Assembly (NCBI GenBank): GCA_946965045.2
Contig: OX337234.1
Coordinates: forward strand, 62,001 to 126,000
Source: Epithemia pelagica
Lineage: Eukaryota > Bacillariophyta > Bacillariophyceae > Surirellales > Surirellaceae
Reading direction: 5' to 3'
Length of the DNA: 64,000 nt
This document shows positions 21,691 to 32,506 of this stretch, one piece after another. Position 1 is the stretch's first letter. Every line of letters starts with the position of its first letter. The notes under the pieces were generated by a model. That model was not told the origin of the DNA and searched no databases. It worked only from the letters and a program-made list of their open reading frames with translations. The position numbers were made by a program, and so were the translations under genes.

Positions 21691-24600
21691 TCATCGACGC
21701 ATAGCATCTTTCGCAATGGATTCGACTTGCTCAAGCTGTAAGGACAGCAACTCGTCATATTTAAAATGACTCGATTCGAACTCACGACGTAATCTGCGCA
21801 ACAAGCCAGAGTTGTGTTTAGCATCATCCCGGCCTCCGCTTTGCCAAAAGGAAGCCTCTTTCGATAGGAGCTCTTCAAACAGAGTCCGAATCGCGTCTTC
21901 TCCATCCTTAATATTCATGGACCGGAAACACGTCACCATGACGTCAACATAAATGAAGAAATCAGGGACAAATGACGGGTCGTTGTTCTCGTGAGAGACA
22001 CTCTTTAGCTCCTCCAGCAACTTTAGAGCTCTTTTCCCTGCAGTTTTTGACGGTGACTTGGCACAGGCAGAAATCGCAACCGTAAAAGAATAACGGTCTG
22101 GAAAGCATTTAAATCTTCCCGACAAAGCAAGGTCCATCATTTGTCGCAAACCTCTATGCGCCTTTTCCGCAGCATCAGGGAGGTCCGACCGAAGCCAGGC
22201 AACAAGAACAGCAGTAAAGGCTTGGGTTCCTGGCATGTCCGTGAATTGTTCCGTCTCACCAGCAACAATCCAGTCATTCAGTGCCTCCGAAGTCTTTGCG
22301 GGGTTGCCTGCTTTCGACCATGCATGGAGACGGACTGTGTAGGCTTCAACTTGTGGTTTCAAAGACTCATTGCCAGCACAGTATTCTTCTTTCATTTCTT
22401 GAAATAGAGCTTCCACTTTATCTGACCGTGAGTGCCACATCCAGCCGGACATAAGGGAGGTGTACAAGGGCACATCTCTTTCAATATCCATACTGTCACA
22501 ACTACGAAAAAGCCTTTCAGCACGATCTAAAAACTTGATATCGCGTGATTTTCCCAAAGCCCAAATGACAGCATTGTACGTACGCACATTCGGCTTCGCT
22601 AATGCATCGCCATCTCTCCATTGTTTTTCCACTTTTTCAAACAAATCTAAGACAGCTTTCGTTGAGTGTACGGTTTCATTTCTGGACCAAGCAGTGATCA
22701 AGGAGTTGTAGGTCACAACGTCCGGCTCGACATTCATCGACTTCATTAGATTGAAAACACCCGTTCCTTTTCCCCTGCCTGTCGCTGTTTCGAAACCGAC
22801 CATGTATCAATCACAATGTTAAAATATTCCCGATTGATCACAGAAATTTCGGCATTCTCCCTCGTGATTTTTGAACATAGTCGACGTAGAGACATTTCTG
22901 CCTGATCAGGATTGCCGGCCTTACACCATGCCAGAATCTGCTCGAAATAGCTTTGGGAATCTGGCTTCAAAAGTGGATTATCCTGGTTTTCCATCCATTT
23001 GAGCAGAGTCTCTAGTGACTTGGTTCCTTCAATTGTTCCCATTAAGGCGTAACATTCCAAAAGTTTATTCAGCGTCGAGGTGTTCACCATTCCAGAAAGA
23101 TGGTTGTCATGGGCATACTTGATTAATCGATGAATCCACCGGGAAATATGGCTACTCGCGTCCGGATGTCCTGATTTTGCCCATGCGACGAGAATACCAT
23201 TCCATATATCCGTGTCCTCAAATTCCGAAGAAGCTATCATTCCCTTTCCCAGTTCGTCAAAGACTTTTATGGCGACTTAATCAGCTCTAGTATTGTCCCC
23301 TGCTTTGGCGTAAGCCCAAACAAGAGACGAGTAAGTATGAGCGGTTGGTCGTAAACTCTCAACTCCTGTCTGTTCAAAGAGTTGCACCATTTTGTTGAAC
23401 AATTTCTCTGCCTCATCTACTTCTTGTAATTGTCCGTAGGCCCTAATAAGCGTGGTAAGTAGAATACGGTCAGGCTTCGGAGTTTTGCTCTTTTCGTCTA
23501 TGATTCCAGCGCACATATTGTCCACTAGTTTTCTGGCAGCCTCGACAGCTTCTTTTGAATTGCACTGGGTCAGAGCATTGCAAACACGGCAATATATTCT
23601 GCAGTCAAGTTCCCCAATAGGACATCTCTCCTTCATTTCTCGAAATAGTTGCAGAATTCGCTGTAATACCGTTCTTGACTCATTCGATCGTCCATGTGTC
23701 TCCATAACACCACAGTAAATATTGGCGGTGGGTCTGTGGTCACGACGACTAGTTTGTTTGTACCATTTTGTCAAAGACGAGAGAAACGCCTCAACGCGCT
23801 GACAGCTCTCCGGAAGCCAGCTTTGGGCCCAAATCTCAACCATATCACGAATGATTGGTGCGTCAGGATGAAAGGACGTATCAAATGGATCGTCGTTACC
23901 CTTTTGCAGCAGGGTCCGGTATATTTTCTCCGCTCTGTAAGGAGCATCCTTGGAGTTGTCAGTTTTATTCATTCCATGGAGAATAAGGGAGAATGGCGTC
24001 GTAGATGGTTCAAACAAATCAGTATCATAATATCGATTCACCTTGGACATGATAGACTCGGTGTCAAGTTCACCAAGGATAGCTTTGGTATTCACCATAT
24101 CTCTTTCCCCCCATCGAGCTCTTTGTTTCTTGCTATTTAAAACCTTTGCATTCTTGGATAATCCTGTTCGTTCTTGAATATGATCCAGCCATGTCTGTAA
24201 GATTTCATCAAGCTTGGCTTTCTTCATCGGAATACGATAGTCTGTCTTTTTGGATGGTTTGCTCGATGTATGCTCCATTTCATCTGCAAGTCGATCTAAC
24301 AAATCAAACATGAATTGGACCCGCTCCGGAACCGTCTCATCGGACAGTTTCGGGTTTGTTCGCAGCGCATTGAGTAACGCTTCGGCTTCCATCCAGTGCT
24401 GTGATTCAAACGTTCCGGGCGCCATTGAAATCAAACGGTCTTTGGTAGAAATCCACGACTTCACAAAACTTGACTGAGTCGATGAGGACGAGAAAGAGTC
24501 CTTCGACTGTGCGTTGGAAGGACCATCGCAATCGTTGGCGTTGGAAAACTGCCAACGAGTACTTCTGTGCAGCAGAGAACTTGTCCGCAACGAGTAGGGC

Positions 24601-24722
24601 ATATGCGTCAAGACTCCCGATGCGGAAGACCAATGCGCAAGACGAAACGTCAAACGTGGCTTTAGCACCGGTAACTTCTGACCCAAAAGGGTCTTCTTCA
24701 CTGCATTCATTGCATGTACCAT
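21691..24722 (-). pseudogene. Pentatricopeptide repeat (PPR) protein gene with two disabling lesions
   Basis: One protein is readable through three adjoining frames: 24722-23277, continuing in the same frame past a TAA at 23277-23279 as far as 22746, then in another frame from about 22760 to 21691. PPR units are clear, such as PDVVTYNSLITAWSRN, PNVRTYNAVIWALGKS, RPTAHTYSSLVWAYAKAG and PDRILLTTLIRAYGQL, at ~35-residue spacing across nearly 1,000 residues. The N terminus (MVHAMNAVKKTLLGQ..., with many Arg, Ser and Leu and few acids) resembles a mitochondrial presequence. PPR proteins bind organellar RNA, so such a role would be expected of the intact protein. The stop and the frameshift both fall inside repeats and no plausible intron removes them. 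A sequencing error is possible for the frameshift, which lies by short purine runs. Decay is the simplest reading. Confidence 0.75.
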
Positions 24723-25496
24723 TATGAGCGGACTGCTCGTTCAAGTTTGTCAAAACAATCAAGTTTCCTGTCCAAAAGACTCAGAATTTGCGGTGAACCT
24801 CTTCCCTGGCGAAGGTCAGACCTTGCCCATGCGCAACCATAACAAACTTCACTGTGTAGGTATAGGAGAGCACGTTTTTCGTACACAACGCTTCACAAAA
24901 GGAGGGCAATTTGGGTGCTGCTTCAAGATAAGGTGACGGAGGCAGCCGGTGGACTCCAATAAAATAGCATTGGCTTTAGCTATGCCACGGGATTGTTAGG
25001 GGAGTTTGCTCCATAGTGTTTGGGTGAGGGAGGCGCCGACCAGGCTGGAGTATGTCGCGGACTCTGTTCTCTACCACCACACAAGAATGTGAAGGGATTG
25101 GTCGCTTTCTGTCTGCTAGTTTGTGAGAAAGAGGAAGATCCACCAGTTCAACTACGCAAGTCTTGTGGCATTGCCCTGTAGAATTTGGAACTACGAGTCC
25201 AGTTTAGCTGCGTCCAAAAACGATTGAAAGGCAACATGTTGGTTGCAGTTCGCACAGAAGGACATGGAAGAAGCCAAACAGGCAAGGAGCAAAATCCTCC
25301 TTGTACTCATTCTTGTTTTAGGCATCATGCTTATAGAGGTGGAATGGCTGGACCTTGACCATCATTAGGGTTGCTCTTCTCTCACCCAACAGTTTGTCCA
25401 CCACAAAGAATTGCCAGACACTCCACACGTCTCTGTGAGTAGCCGCCCCACGGAGAGTTTGCGGAGAGCGTACTTTCATCATTCGTTGGATCGGTT
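24723..25496. other. Intergenic, no gene recognised
   Basis: It holds the upstream flank of the PPR gene and then sequence without coherent frames, leading into the 111-bp repeat array. Confidence 0.4.
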
Positions 25497-25840
25497 GCGT
25501 GTTTGGGTCCTCACGCATCTTGTTTGGTCACGCAGAATGCTTCTGGGACGATGAAGCGGCTAGCAAAAGTGTCTGTTGCAGAGTGCTTTCGTCATTGGTT
25601 GGATCTATGGCGTGTTTGGGTCCTCTCATCTTCGTGGATCACGGAGCATGCTGCTGGGACAATGAAGCAGCTAGCAAAAGTGTTTGTTCCAGAGTGCTTT
25701 CGTCATTGGTTGGATCTATGGCGTGTTTGGGTCCTCTCATCTTCGTGGATCACGGAGCATGCTGCTGGGACAATGAAGCGGCAAGCAAAGTGTTTTGTTT
25801 CAGAGTGCTTTCGTCCTTGGTTGGATCTGTTGCGTGTTTA
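25497..25840. repeat. Tandem repeat of 111-113 bp, three copies plus a start of a fourth
   Basis: Units begin GCGTGTTTGGGTCCTC at 25497, 25610 and 25721, with a diverging fourth at 25832. Each contains CATGCTGCTGGGACAATGAAG or a close variant, a GAGTGCTTTCGTC block and a GGTTGGATCT end. Units two and three are the most alike. The unit length is a multiple of three, so an open frame persists on the plus strand, but I see no sign that it is translated. Confidence 0.85.
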
Positions 25841-26300
25841 GCCGAAAAGCACGACGGCAACACCCAAGCGCCCATAATGACAACGATGAGCAACAGGAGG
25901 AAGAAAGCGGCACGACAAAGCCCTTTTTCCTGGCCTCTGCTTTGGAATGGCATCCGTATCGTCATACGGCAAAAGCACAAGCGTCGTATAGTGCAGGACA
26001 AAGAAAGGGAAGCCAACCATCCAACAACGTCCAAACTTTTTCATAATAATAATTGTACCTTCCATCCAGATTCGAAATTCCTTCTACAGTACCACCTCCT
26101 CCTCCTCTTCTTGGGCTTGTACTCGTCTCATAATAATTGCAACATTCATCCAGATTCCGTATTTCTTCTACAGTTCTTGTTCTTCTTTTTCTCCTGGTGG
26201 TGGTTGCTGTTGTTCTTGGAAACCACAAATAAAGAGCACAAGCCTCCTTGTACTCATTGTGTTTTTTCCTGGTACATATGGTTGGACCTTGACAACCATC
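25841..26300. repeat. Diverged duplicates of the thiamine pyrophosphokinase 3' flank
   Basis: The block from GCCGAAAAGC (25841) resembles 26485 onward. CATCCAGATTC followed by a TTCTACAG block occurs at about 26063-26088, again at about 26146-26174, and at 26697-26725 where it belongs to the thiamine pyrophosphokinase gene end. The middle copy even carries, on the minus strand, the end of that protein (QQPPPGEKEEQEL then stop), close to the real QQPPPGEKQEL. The stretch arose by repeated local duplication. Confidence 0.7.
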
Positions 26301-26640
26301 AGGGTTGTTTGGGTCCTCACACATCTTGGTAGGTCACGCAGCATGCTGCAGGGACAATAAAACTTCCAGCAACGTGGTTTTTTTCCAGAATGCTTTCATC
26401 CTTGGTTGGATCTGTGGTGTGTTTGGGTCCTCCCGCATCGTTTGGAAGGTCACGCAGCATGCTGCTGGGACGATGCAAGGGCAAGCCGAAAAGGACAATG
26501 GCAACACCAAAGCGCCCATAAAGACGATGATGATGAGCAGCTGCAGGAGGAAGACAAACGCGGAACGACAAAGTTTTTTTTTCTGGTCTCTGGTTTTGCG
26601 AATGACACCCCGCATCATGATTGCGAATGACACCCCGCAT
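26301..26640. repeat. Second cluster of the ~111-bp unit and its flank
   Basis: TGTTTGGGTCCTC units start at 26306 and 26420 (114 bp apart) and match the array at 25497. They are followed from 26485 by the same GCCGAAAAGG block. GCGAATGACACCCCGCATCATGAT is repeated directly, twice in tandem, at about 26597-26645. Confidence 0.75.
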
Positions 26641-26719
26641 CATGATAGGGCAACTACCAACAACGTCCAAACTTTCTAATACGAATTGCACCTTCCATCC
26701 AGATTCCGGATTCCTTCTA

Positions 26720-27991
26720 CTACAGTTCTTGTTTTTCTCCTGGTGGTGGCTGCTGTTGTGATGGCTGCTGTTGTGGCACGGATTGCTGTCGTTGGGTCAC
26801 TTCCAACGTGACAAGCAAGGGTGCAGTGGTACAGGAAATGTGCAAAGGCACTGCTTGAATGGCATTGGAGGTGGACACCAATCCACCCCAGGACAAGGGT
26901 TGCTGGTGCAAATTCCACTGCAATCCCCGCGTCGAAACGTTTTGGCAAATACCACCCCAGGGAATCACGCCACACGTCGGACCTTCGCGCCATACCACGG
27001 ACGGCGATTGGGGCGATGGCACATGCAGGACATGATGTTGATTGGGTGGCAAGAGGATGGCGGCATTGTCGTGCGAATACAACCACAGTCCCTGCGGAAA
27101 TTTGGTGCCGTGCACACACGCGGCTTGAATGGCGGCCATTTCTTGATCCAATCGTCCGCCAAAGGCACCATAAATCCAACACGTGGTTATACTCGAATTG
27201 TGTGGTTGCTGTTCCAGAATGTAAGCCAAACTCTTGTCCAAATCGTTGCAGTCTTGATTGGGTCGATGGACAATGGCCACGCCGTGGTTGTGTTCGTAAT
27301 AGGTGCGCACCTCGGATTCCAGCGAATCCAAATCGCCCACAATGGCCTGGGGAATCATTCTGTTGTGGCAATGGTCGCCTTGCTCCACCGTGGCGTGATA
27401 CAAGCGATTGGCGCCGCCATCGGCACAGACGTGCATGGAGGACTGGTCCCACAAGTGTTGCAAAATGGGGCACACTGGCGCTTGATTTGGATTCGTATTG
27501 GACGACTCACTCTGTACCAAAAGCGACGGTCCATTCAAGACAATCAAGGCCGTTCGAGCGCGGTCGTGCGTCGTTGGGGAGTGGCTCGCCACGAAACACA
27601 AGGGACTGTACCAATGGCGTTCCGGCCAATCGTCGTCCGAGTTGTCCGTCTCGCTGCTCTTCTCCTGGTCGTTGTGGTTGGTGGAATCCTCCTGGATTCG
27701 TTCCTTCTGCTGCGGCATGTTGTGGTTGTGGTTGTGGTTGTGGTTGTGGTTGTTATTGTTGTTATTGTGGTTGTGGAGATTGTGGTTGTGGTTGTGGAGA
27801 TTGTGATGTTGCGAAGAGGACCACGACACACGCAGCCGGCAGGGACGGCGTCGTGGAAGAAACAGCCACGCCGACGACAAGGACGACGCCAAGCACGAAC
27901 CAAGGACCACAACAAGCCAAAGGACCACGGCTGGAACAACAGGGCGGCACAACCGACCAGTAAAAGACCAAAACAACGGTGAATCACCCAT
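26720..27991 (-). CDS. TPK1: Thiamine pyrophosphokinase
   Basis: It converts thiamine and ATP to thiamine diphosphate and AMP. The frame from the ATG at 27991 gives 423 residues. Family motifs appear in order: CADGGANRLYHA, AIVGDLDSLESE, NQDCNDLDKSLAY with the nucleotide- and metal-binding acids, and IYGAFGGRLDQEMA; the C-terminal thiamine-binding part follows (CGVIPWGG, GLVSTSNA). The first ~45 residues contain a long hydrophobic stretch (VVPAVVLWLVVVLGS) followed by Arg-rich sequence and a tract of alternating His and Asn. A shorter start at 27718 (MPQQKERIQ) would omit both and give a cytosolic enzyme of more usual length. The Gln/Pro-rich C terminus is copied in the downstream repeats. 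The LINE insertion ends 75 bp upstream of this start. Confidence 0.92.
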   Translation of the reverse strand: MGDSPLFWSFTGRLCRPVVPAVVLWLVVVLGSCLASSLSSAWLFLPRRRPCRLRVSWSSSQHHNLHNHNHNLHNHNNNNNNHNHNHNHNHNMPQQKERIQEDSTNHNDQEKSSETDNSDDDWPERHWYSPLCFVASHSPTTHDRARTALIVLNGPSLLVQSESSNTNPNQAPVCPILQHLWDQSSMHVCADGGANRLYHATVEQGDHCHNRMIPQAIVGDLDSLESEVRTYYEHNHGVAIVHRPNQDCNDLDKSLAYILEQQPHNSSITTCWIYGAFGGRLDQEMAAIQAACVHGTKFPQGLWLYSHDNAAILLPPNQHHVLHVPSPQSPSVVWREGPTCGVIPWGGICQNVSTRGLQWNLHQQPLSWGGLVSTSNAIQAVPLHISCTTAPLLVTLEVTQRQQSVPQQQPSQQQPPPGEKQEL

Positions 27992-28049
27992 GCAAAAGGT
28001 TGTGTTGCTTCGTGTTGTTGTTGTTGTGTGTCGTGGAGAGAGAGAGATC

Positions 28050-28066
28050 CAACAACCGAACCCAAA
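28050..28066. repeat. Left target site duplication of the LINE (17 bp)
   Basis: CAACAACCGAACCCAAA here is identical to 36312-36328 on the other side of the element. Confidence 0.9.
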
Positions 28067-28219
28067 AAAAAAAAAAAAAGACACAATCTATTTTAACGCT
28101 GCCGCGCGCACCCGCTAGGGTAACGTCGACCGACGCGCCCGGCTCCACACAAAATGTGAAGCGAGGACTAAACAAGGAATGGAACTGGGAGTACTGGTGG
28201 GTGAAAAGAAGAAAGTCGG

Positions 28220-31200
28220 TTAAGAGAGTGGAGCAGTCCTGAGAATAACAGGACGCCAGGTGTTGATCCAAGAGCGGAGTGAGAATGCAGTCGTTTCCGC
28301 CTCGAAATGGGCGGTGGTAGAGGAATAAAAGATGTCCCGGTCAGAGGGGGGAAGTTGGTGGCGGTACTCGTAAAGAGCAATAACTTCGCGTTGGGCTTGA
28401 GCGTAAGACGAAGCTTCGATAGTTTGTGGGGTATCGCCGTGTAGATTATGGTTCCGCTTGAGCCAAAGGGTGTGGACATGTGTCCATAGAACCTTTATAG
28501 AACCAGTGACAAAGTGGGAGCCCGATACAGAACGAGATTTCTGGTTTGTTGAGGAGAGATATGAGTCTTGAAGAACTTGCCATTGAGTAGAAAAGCGTCC
28601 AAAGAAAAGTTGATCTAATCCGATTCGACGTTGTTGAGTAATCAGAAGTTGGTATGATGGGGAAAGAGTAGGAAACGTCGGTGAGACATTGCCGAGCCAT
28701 GACTGTAAGATTTCCACCAACAATAATCGGAGGAAGGGGTCGAGATATTGGAGGCGCCAAAATTTGTCAAGATCGTCGAAGAGGGGACCTTTCCAAGGGC
28801 GATGTGGGCAGCGGAGAAAGTGGGTACGCGTCTCGATAACAGGTGGAGTACATAGCGGGCAAGAGTCAGAGTAGTGCACAGCGTAACGGGATCGAAGGTA
28901 GCCGAGGGGGAGCCAGTCATGAAGAAACTTGATATGAAATTGGCGGCGATTGAAAGAAGCTCGGAGAGCACGGCCGTGAGAAGTCCAATCCACAGACTCA
29001 AAAGTATTGATATCCCAGTCATGCTTATTGCAAAGATAGTGTCGCAGCGGTTGCCAAGTTGCTAAATAGCGCAAGGTCGTCCGATAATTGGAATTGACTG
29101 TACCTTGAGGGGTGTGAAGTAAAGCGCAACAACCAGTAATCAACGGAACTCTGATCGGAGAAATATCAGGAGGATAGTCGTACAAATTGGCCAGGCGGTC
29201 TGCGTCTACATTCAGCTGAGCGGTAAGAGGTAACGTAGAGTATGCATGAAAACGGTCTTGGTGTCCTCTGACGTGAAGAAATTGTGGAATCTCAGGAAAT
29301 TGCTGTAGGGAAGTAGTAATCGATTGTTGGATATCCCAATCAGCTTCCATGGTAGAATACGGGAAGTCGTATGTCCACTCTAATCGTTTCTCCACTGTCT
29401 TGATCAAACTCTGAGAGTCGGTGTAGAAAATGCAATGGGGGGGAAAACTCAGTCGGTAATGGGTAGTAAGATGTAGTACGGTCCGGAAGAGAGCAAGCAT
29501 TCCGTAGCTTTCAGAGCGAAACGACGAGGTGCGGAATCCTGGTGCAGGTCCATGTAGTTTGAAAAGCCGTTGTCCAGTATCAGTACTACAGATACAACCA
29601 AATTTTCCTCTGAACAAAGCGGCTGAGCCATCACTGCAGAGAAAAAGACGAACTGTCGAGGACTGAAAGTATTGTTGTATTGCTTCCACGGTTTGGATGA
29701 GGTCTACTTTGGCGAGAAGATGCTGATCCCATTGTTTCAGAGTTTGTACGTAAGCGGAGAAGCTTTGTGGAGGAGGCGGACTCTGCGGAATGAGTTGGGG
29801 GCGGCATGGTGACAAGACAAGGGCCGGTCCGGACTGAGCAACATGAACAGGAACAGATGTTGACGGTGGTCGTGGGGAGACTTGAGATGTGGGTAAGAAG
29901 AAAGGATGCTGGTACCAGTAATGGCGAAAAGAGTTGTCGCCGTTAGCGACGAATAAAGTGGAACTCTGGCAATCAACAAAGTAAAACCAACGGCGGTATG
30001 TCTCGTGTCCATGAACTATCCAGTGTCCGAGTGGTGGAATGGACAGATGTTGTTCTCCTGGTTCCCGAATAAGGTTAAGCATCTTGTTCCATTGAGTCCA
30101 AGCGCGAGGTCCAGGTAGTTCTTGGTAAGGTAGAAGTCCGTTGTGAGTAGAGAAGGTGTCCTGTCGGTGTTCGAGCACAAACTTGGAAAGTTTAGTGCCG
30201 TCGGGAGTAGTAATATCACTTAGGAGAGTAACGCCCATGTATATGCGGCATGCATTCACCAGCAAAAGTTCGGCCTTGGTAAAGATTTGTGACTCGAGTA
30301 CAATATCCATCAGATAGCGGTCGTTGTCGCGTTGTAAAGGGGGGAGAAAGTTGGTCTCTAGTTCAATCTGGCAGCTTGTAGAGTGGAGAAATTTGCGAAC
30401 CTGTGGGATCCATTGCATTGGCGCGAGATGAGGAAGTGAAGTGGTGACATCTTCGAAAATCGACACACTTGTGCCAGCTAAGAACTGTGCCCATGAGATG
30501 GCAATGTTAGCAAGCTTTGCGGGGACTCCTGGGGATCGAAGACACGCCAACAATAGGTATGTTTGCGAGATGCCTCGTTCAACGGATAACGTTCTTAAGC
30601 CAATTCCACCAAGTTCGTTAGGACCGTAGACTACGGCATTAGGCATACGCCGACTGAAACCATATTTTGGAAGGAAAGCTTTCTTGAATTGAACTTGAAG
30701 CGCGTTGCAATGTGCGTCCGACAAGGTAGATGAGGGCATTGGGTAGCAAATACTGGGTAAGTATATGGCATGGTAATAAGCCCATGCATCGGTTCGCGAG
30801 AAGGGACTCGTAGCCATAACGGAGGTGTGTGCTCGGTTCTTTTTTGCCAGAGCGAGAAAGAGTCCCTTGTCTGTGCAGTGAGGGGATTTTTGGACTCCCA
30901 AAGTTTTGTGACTGCGATACGAGGAAAGTTGTTTGATGGGTGTATTTTGCTCGGAACCGTGAAATTGAATTGAAATTTGGGGGCCAAAGGTGCCTGATTG
31001 TAGAGAGGCTAGTCCGTCCACGTTGAAGGTGTAGTACATGAAATGATAAGAGCATTTCTCCACATTGAGGGCTCCACCTGACAAACTAAGTAGATTGTTC
31101 CATCGCTGTGCATCCTCTTGTGCCTTTGCAATATAGTAATCTGGCGTAGCAGGTTGTTCTCGGAGAAAGTCATTCACGCTGCCGCTTGTATCATCTACAA

Positions 31201-32506
31201 ATCCAATCATATGGAGGGCTGTCGTAACTGAACCATCGGGACTGCTGAAAATAGCTCCATGAGCCTTGTCTTCGTAGGTGTCGAAAAGAATAGTAGAAAT
31301 TACACACCAAATCGCAGGAGAGTTGCCGGCTCCTTGGCCGGATCCATAAATTGGGTACAGTTGACAATGTTGGTAGTGTCTTTCGGAGACGCCGAGCTTT
31401 GTCTTCAAATAGTACTTTGCTTCTTCCAAGGTAGTGGCGTTGATGAAGACAATAGATCTATTCTGTCCGAAACTGCGTGACGCAAGACTCCCAAAGGATA
31501 GCACGATCCGATCGTAGCAAGCAGTGGCGTCGTAGTCCAAATGGACTAGAGGACGCTTACTAGCTCGGGAAATTTCGTATTGTAGTTCTTCACAAAGCGT
31601 TGGTATAACTGCGTCTCTGCCTGGAACTCCTCCAAATTGCATAGGATGTAGAGTTCGTTGATTGGTGTTTAGTTGGATCATTTGTCTCCACTTAATAGCT
31701 AAGACCAGATTGTAGTCTTGCTCGTAAAGGTGTATCACACGAAGACGATGGATCTTCAGATTATTTGGCTCTTTCAAAATCATTACATTGACGATGTGCT
31801 TCCATCTGTCGAACGAGTATTTGTTGGATAAAGCACAGTTGAGCAGACCGACTTGCCATTCAATTAGTTGTTCGCGTTTTCCCTCTAGTTCTTGTCCGTC
31901 GTCGGTAGAAGTGTCCAGATCATGAGGGGCTACCAAGGCTTTGCTATGGCCCAAATGAAAGCCAGAAGGAGAAGTTGTGGTGGATTCTGGCCACGATTTA
32001 ATCTTCCCGATCCATTCTTCGGTCGTGATTGGAGCAGGAATAGCGTCAAGAGTCACGCGTGCTTTCATGTGGTTGATCAACGATTGTTGCATGTCGTCAA
32101 GTTCGTCGCTTTGCCAGTTGCCTTCTAGAATGAGCTCGGCTGTGTGGGTGGATGCCCCCCAATCGCACCATTCGGAGAAGGGCGGTTTGGTGGGGAATGT
32201 GTTGTGAGCTTGACCAAAATGACGTTGGTTTCTCGTTAACAGTCGTTCTTCTATTTCTGCCGGTGTATCAATAGTGATCCATTCAGTGCAGCCTGTGTAG
32301 TCTGTAGTGGTTGAATCAGCTGGGACATCTAATCGAGTGATGCCTGTTTTCAAGTTCCCGCGACATTGTCTCAATTTAGTATACATGGCCTTGGTACGTT
32401 CGGCCGCGATTCTATGTTTGAGCGCTTTTGATTGTTGTTTGTTGCCTTCTGCAAGTGCCTGCTGCAATTCTTTTGTGTAATGCGTTGTGGCGTCGTTGAA
32501 CTGCAT
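28220..32506 (-). pseudogene. LINE ORF2, reverse transcriptase / RNase H / zinc-finger part
   Basis: An open frame of 1,428 codons, continuing ORF2 after a frameshift. RT catalytic motifs: LVHLDYDATACYD near residue 325, GSGQGAGNSPAIW, and IGFVDDTSG near residue 437 (VDD in place of the common ADD). The RNase H domain near residues 955-1060 shows LCSDGSAAL, SFRSESYGML and FYTDSQSL followed by LHVRGHQD. A zinc finger of the zf-RVT type, CPLC...THFLRCPH, lies at about residues 1214-1235. These serve target-primed reverse transcription. The first Met of the frame is internal to the original ORF2, so it is not a true start. Confidence 0.88.

Noticed and set aside
25497-25840. CRISPR-like spacing of repeats
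   Set aside because: Units are directly adjacent with no unique spacers and the DNA is eukaryotic. It is a plain tandem repeat.
25499-26332. Plus-strand frame of 277 codons with repeated internal segments
   Set aside because: The repeats are a 111-bp DNA array whose unit is a multiple of three, which keeps the frame open by itself.
26771-27982. Plus-strand frames of about 400 codons opposite TPK
   Set aside because: They are antisense shadows. The minus strand carries all thiamine pyrophosphokinase motifs in order.
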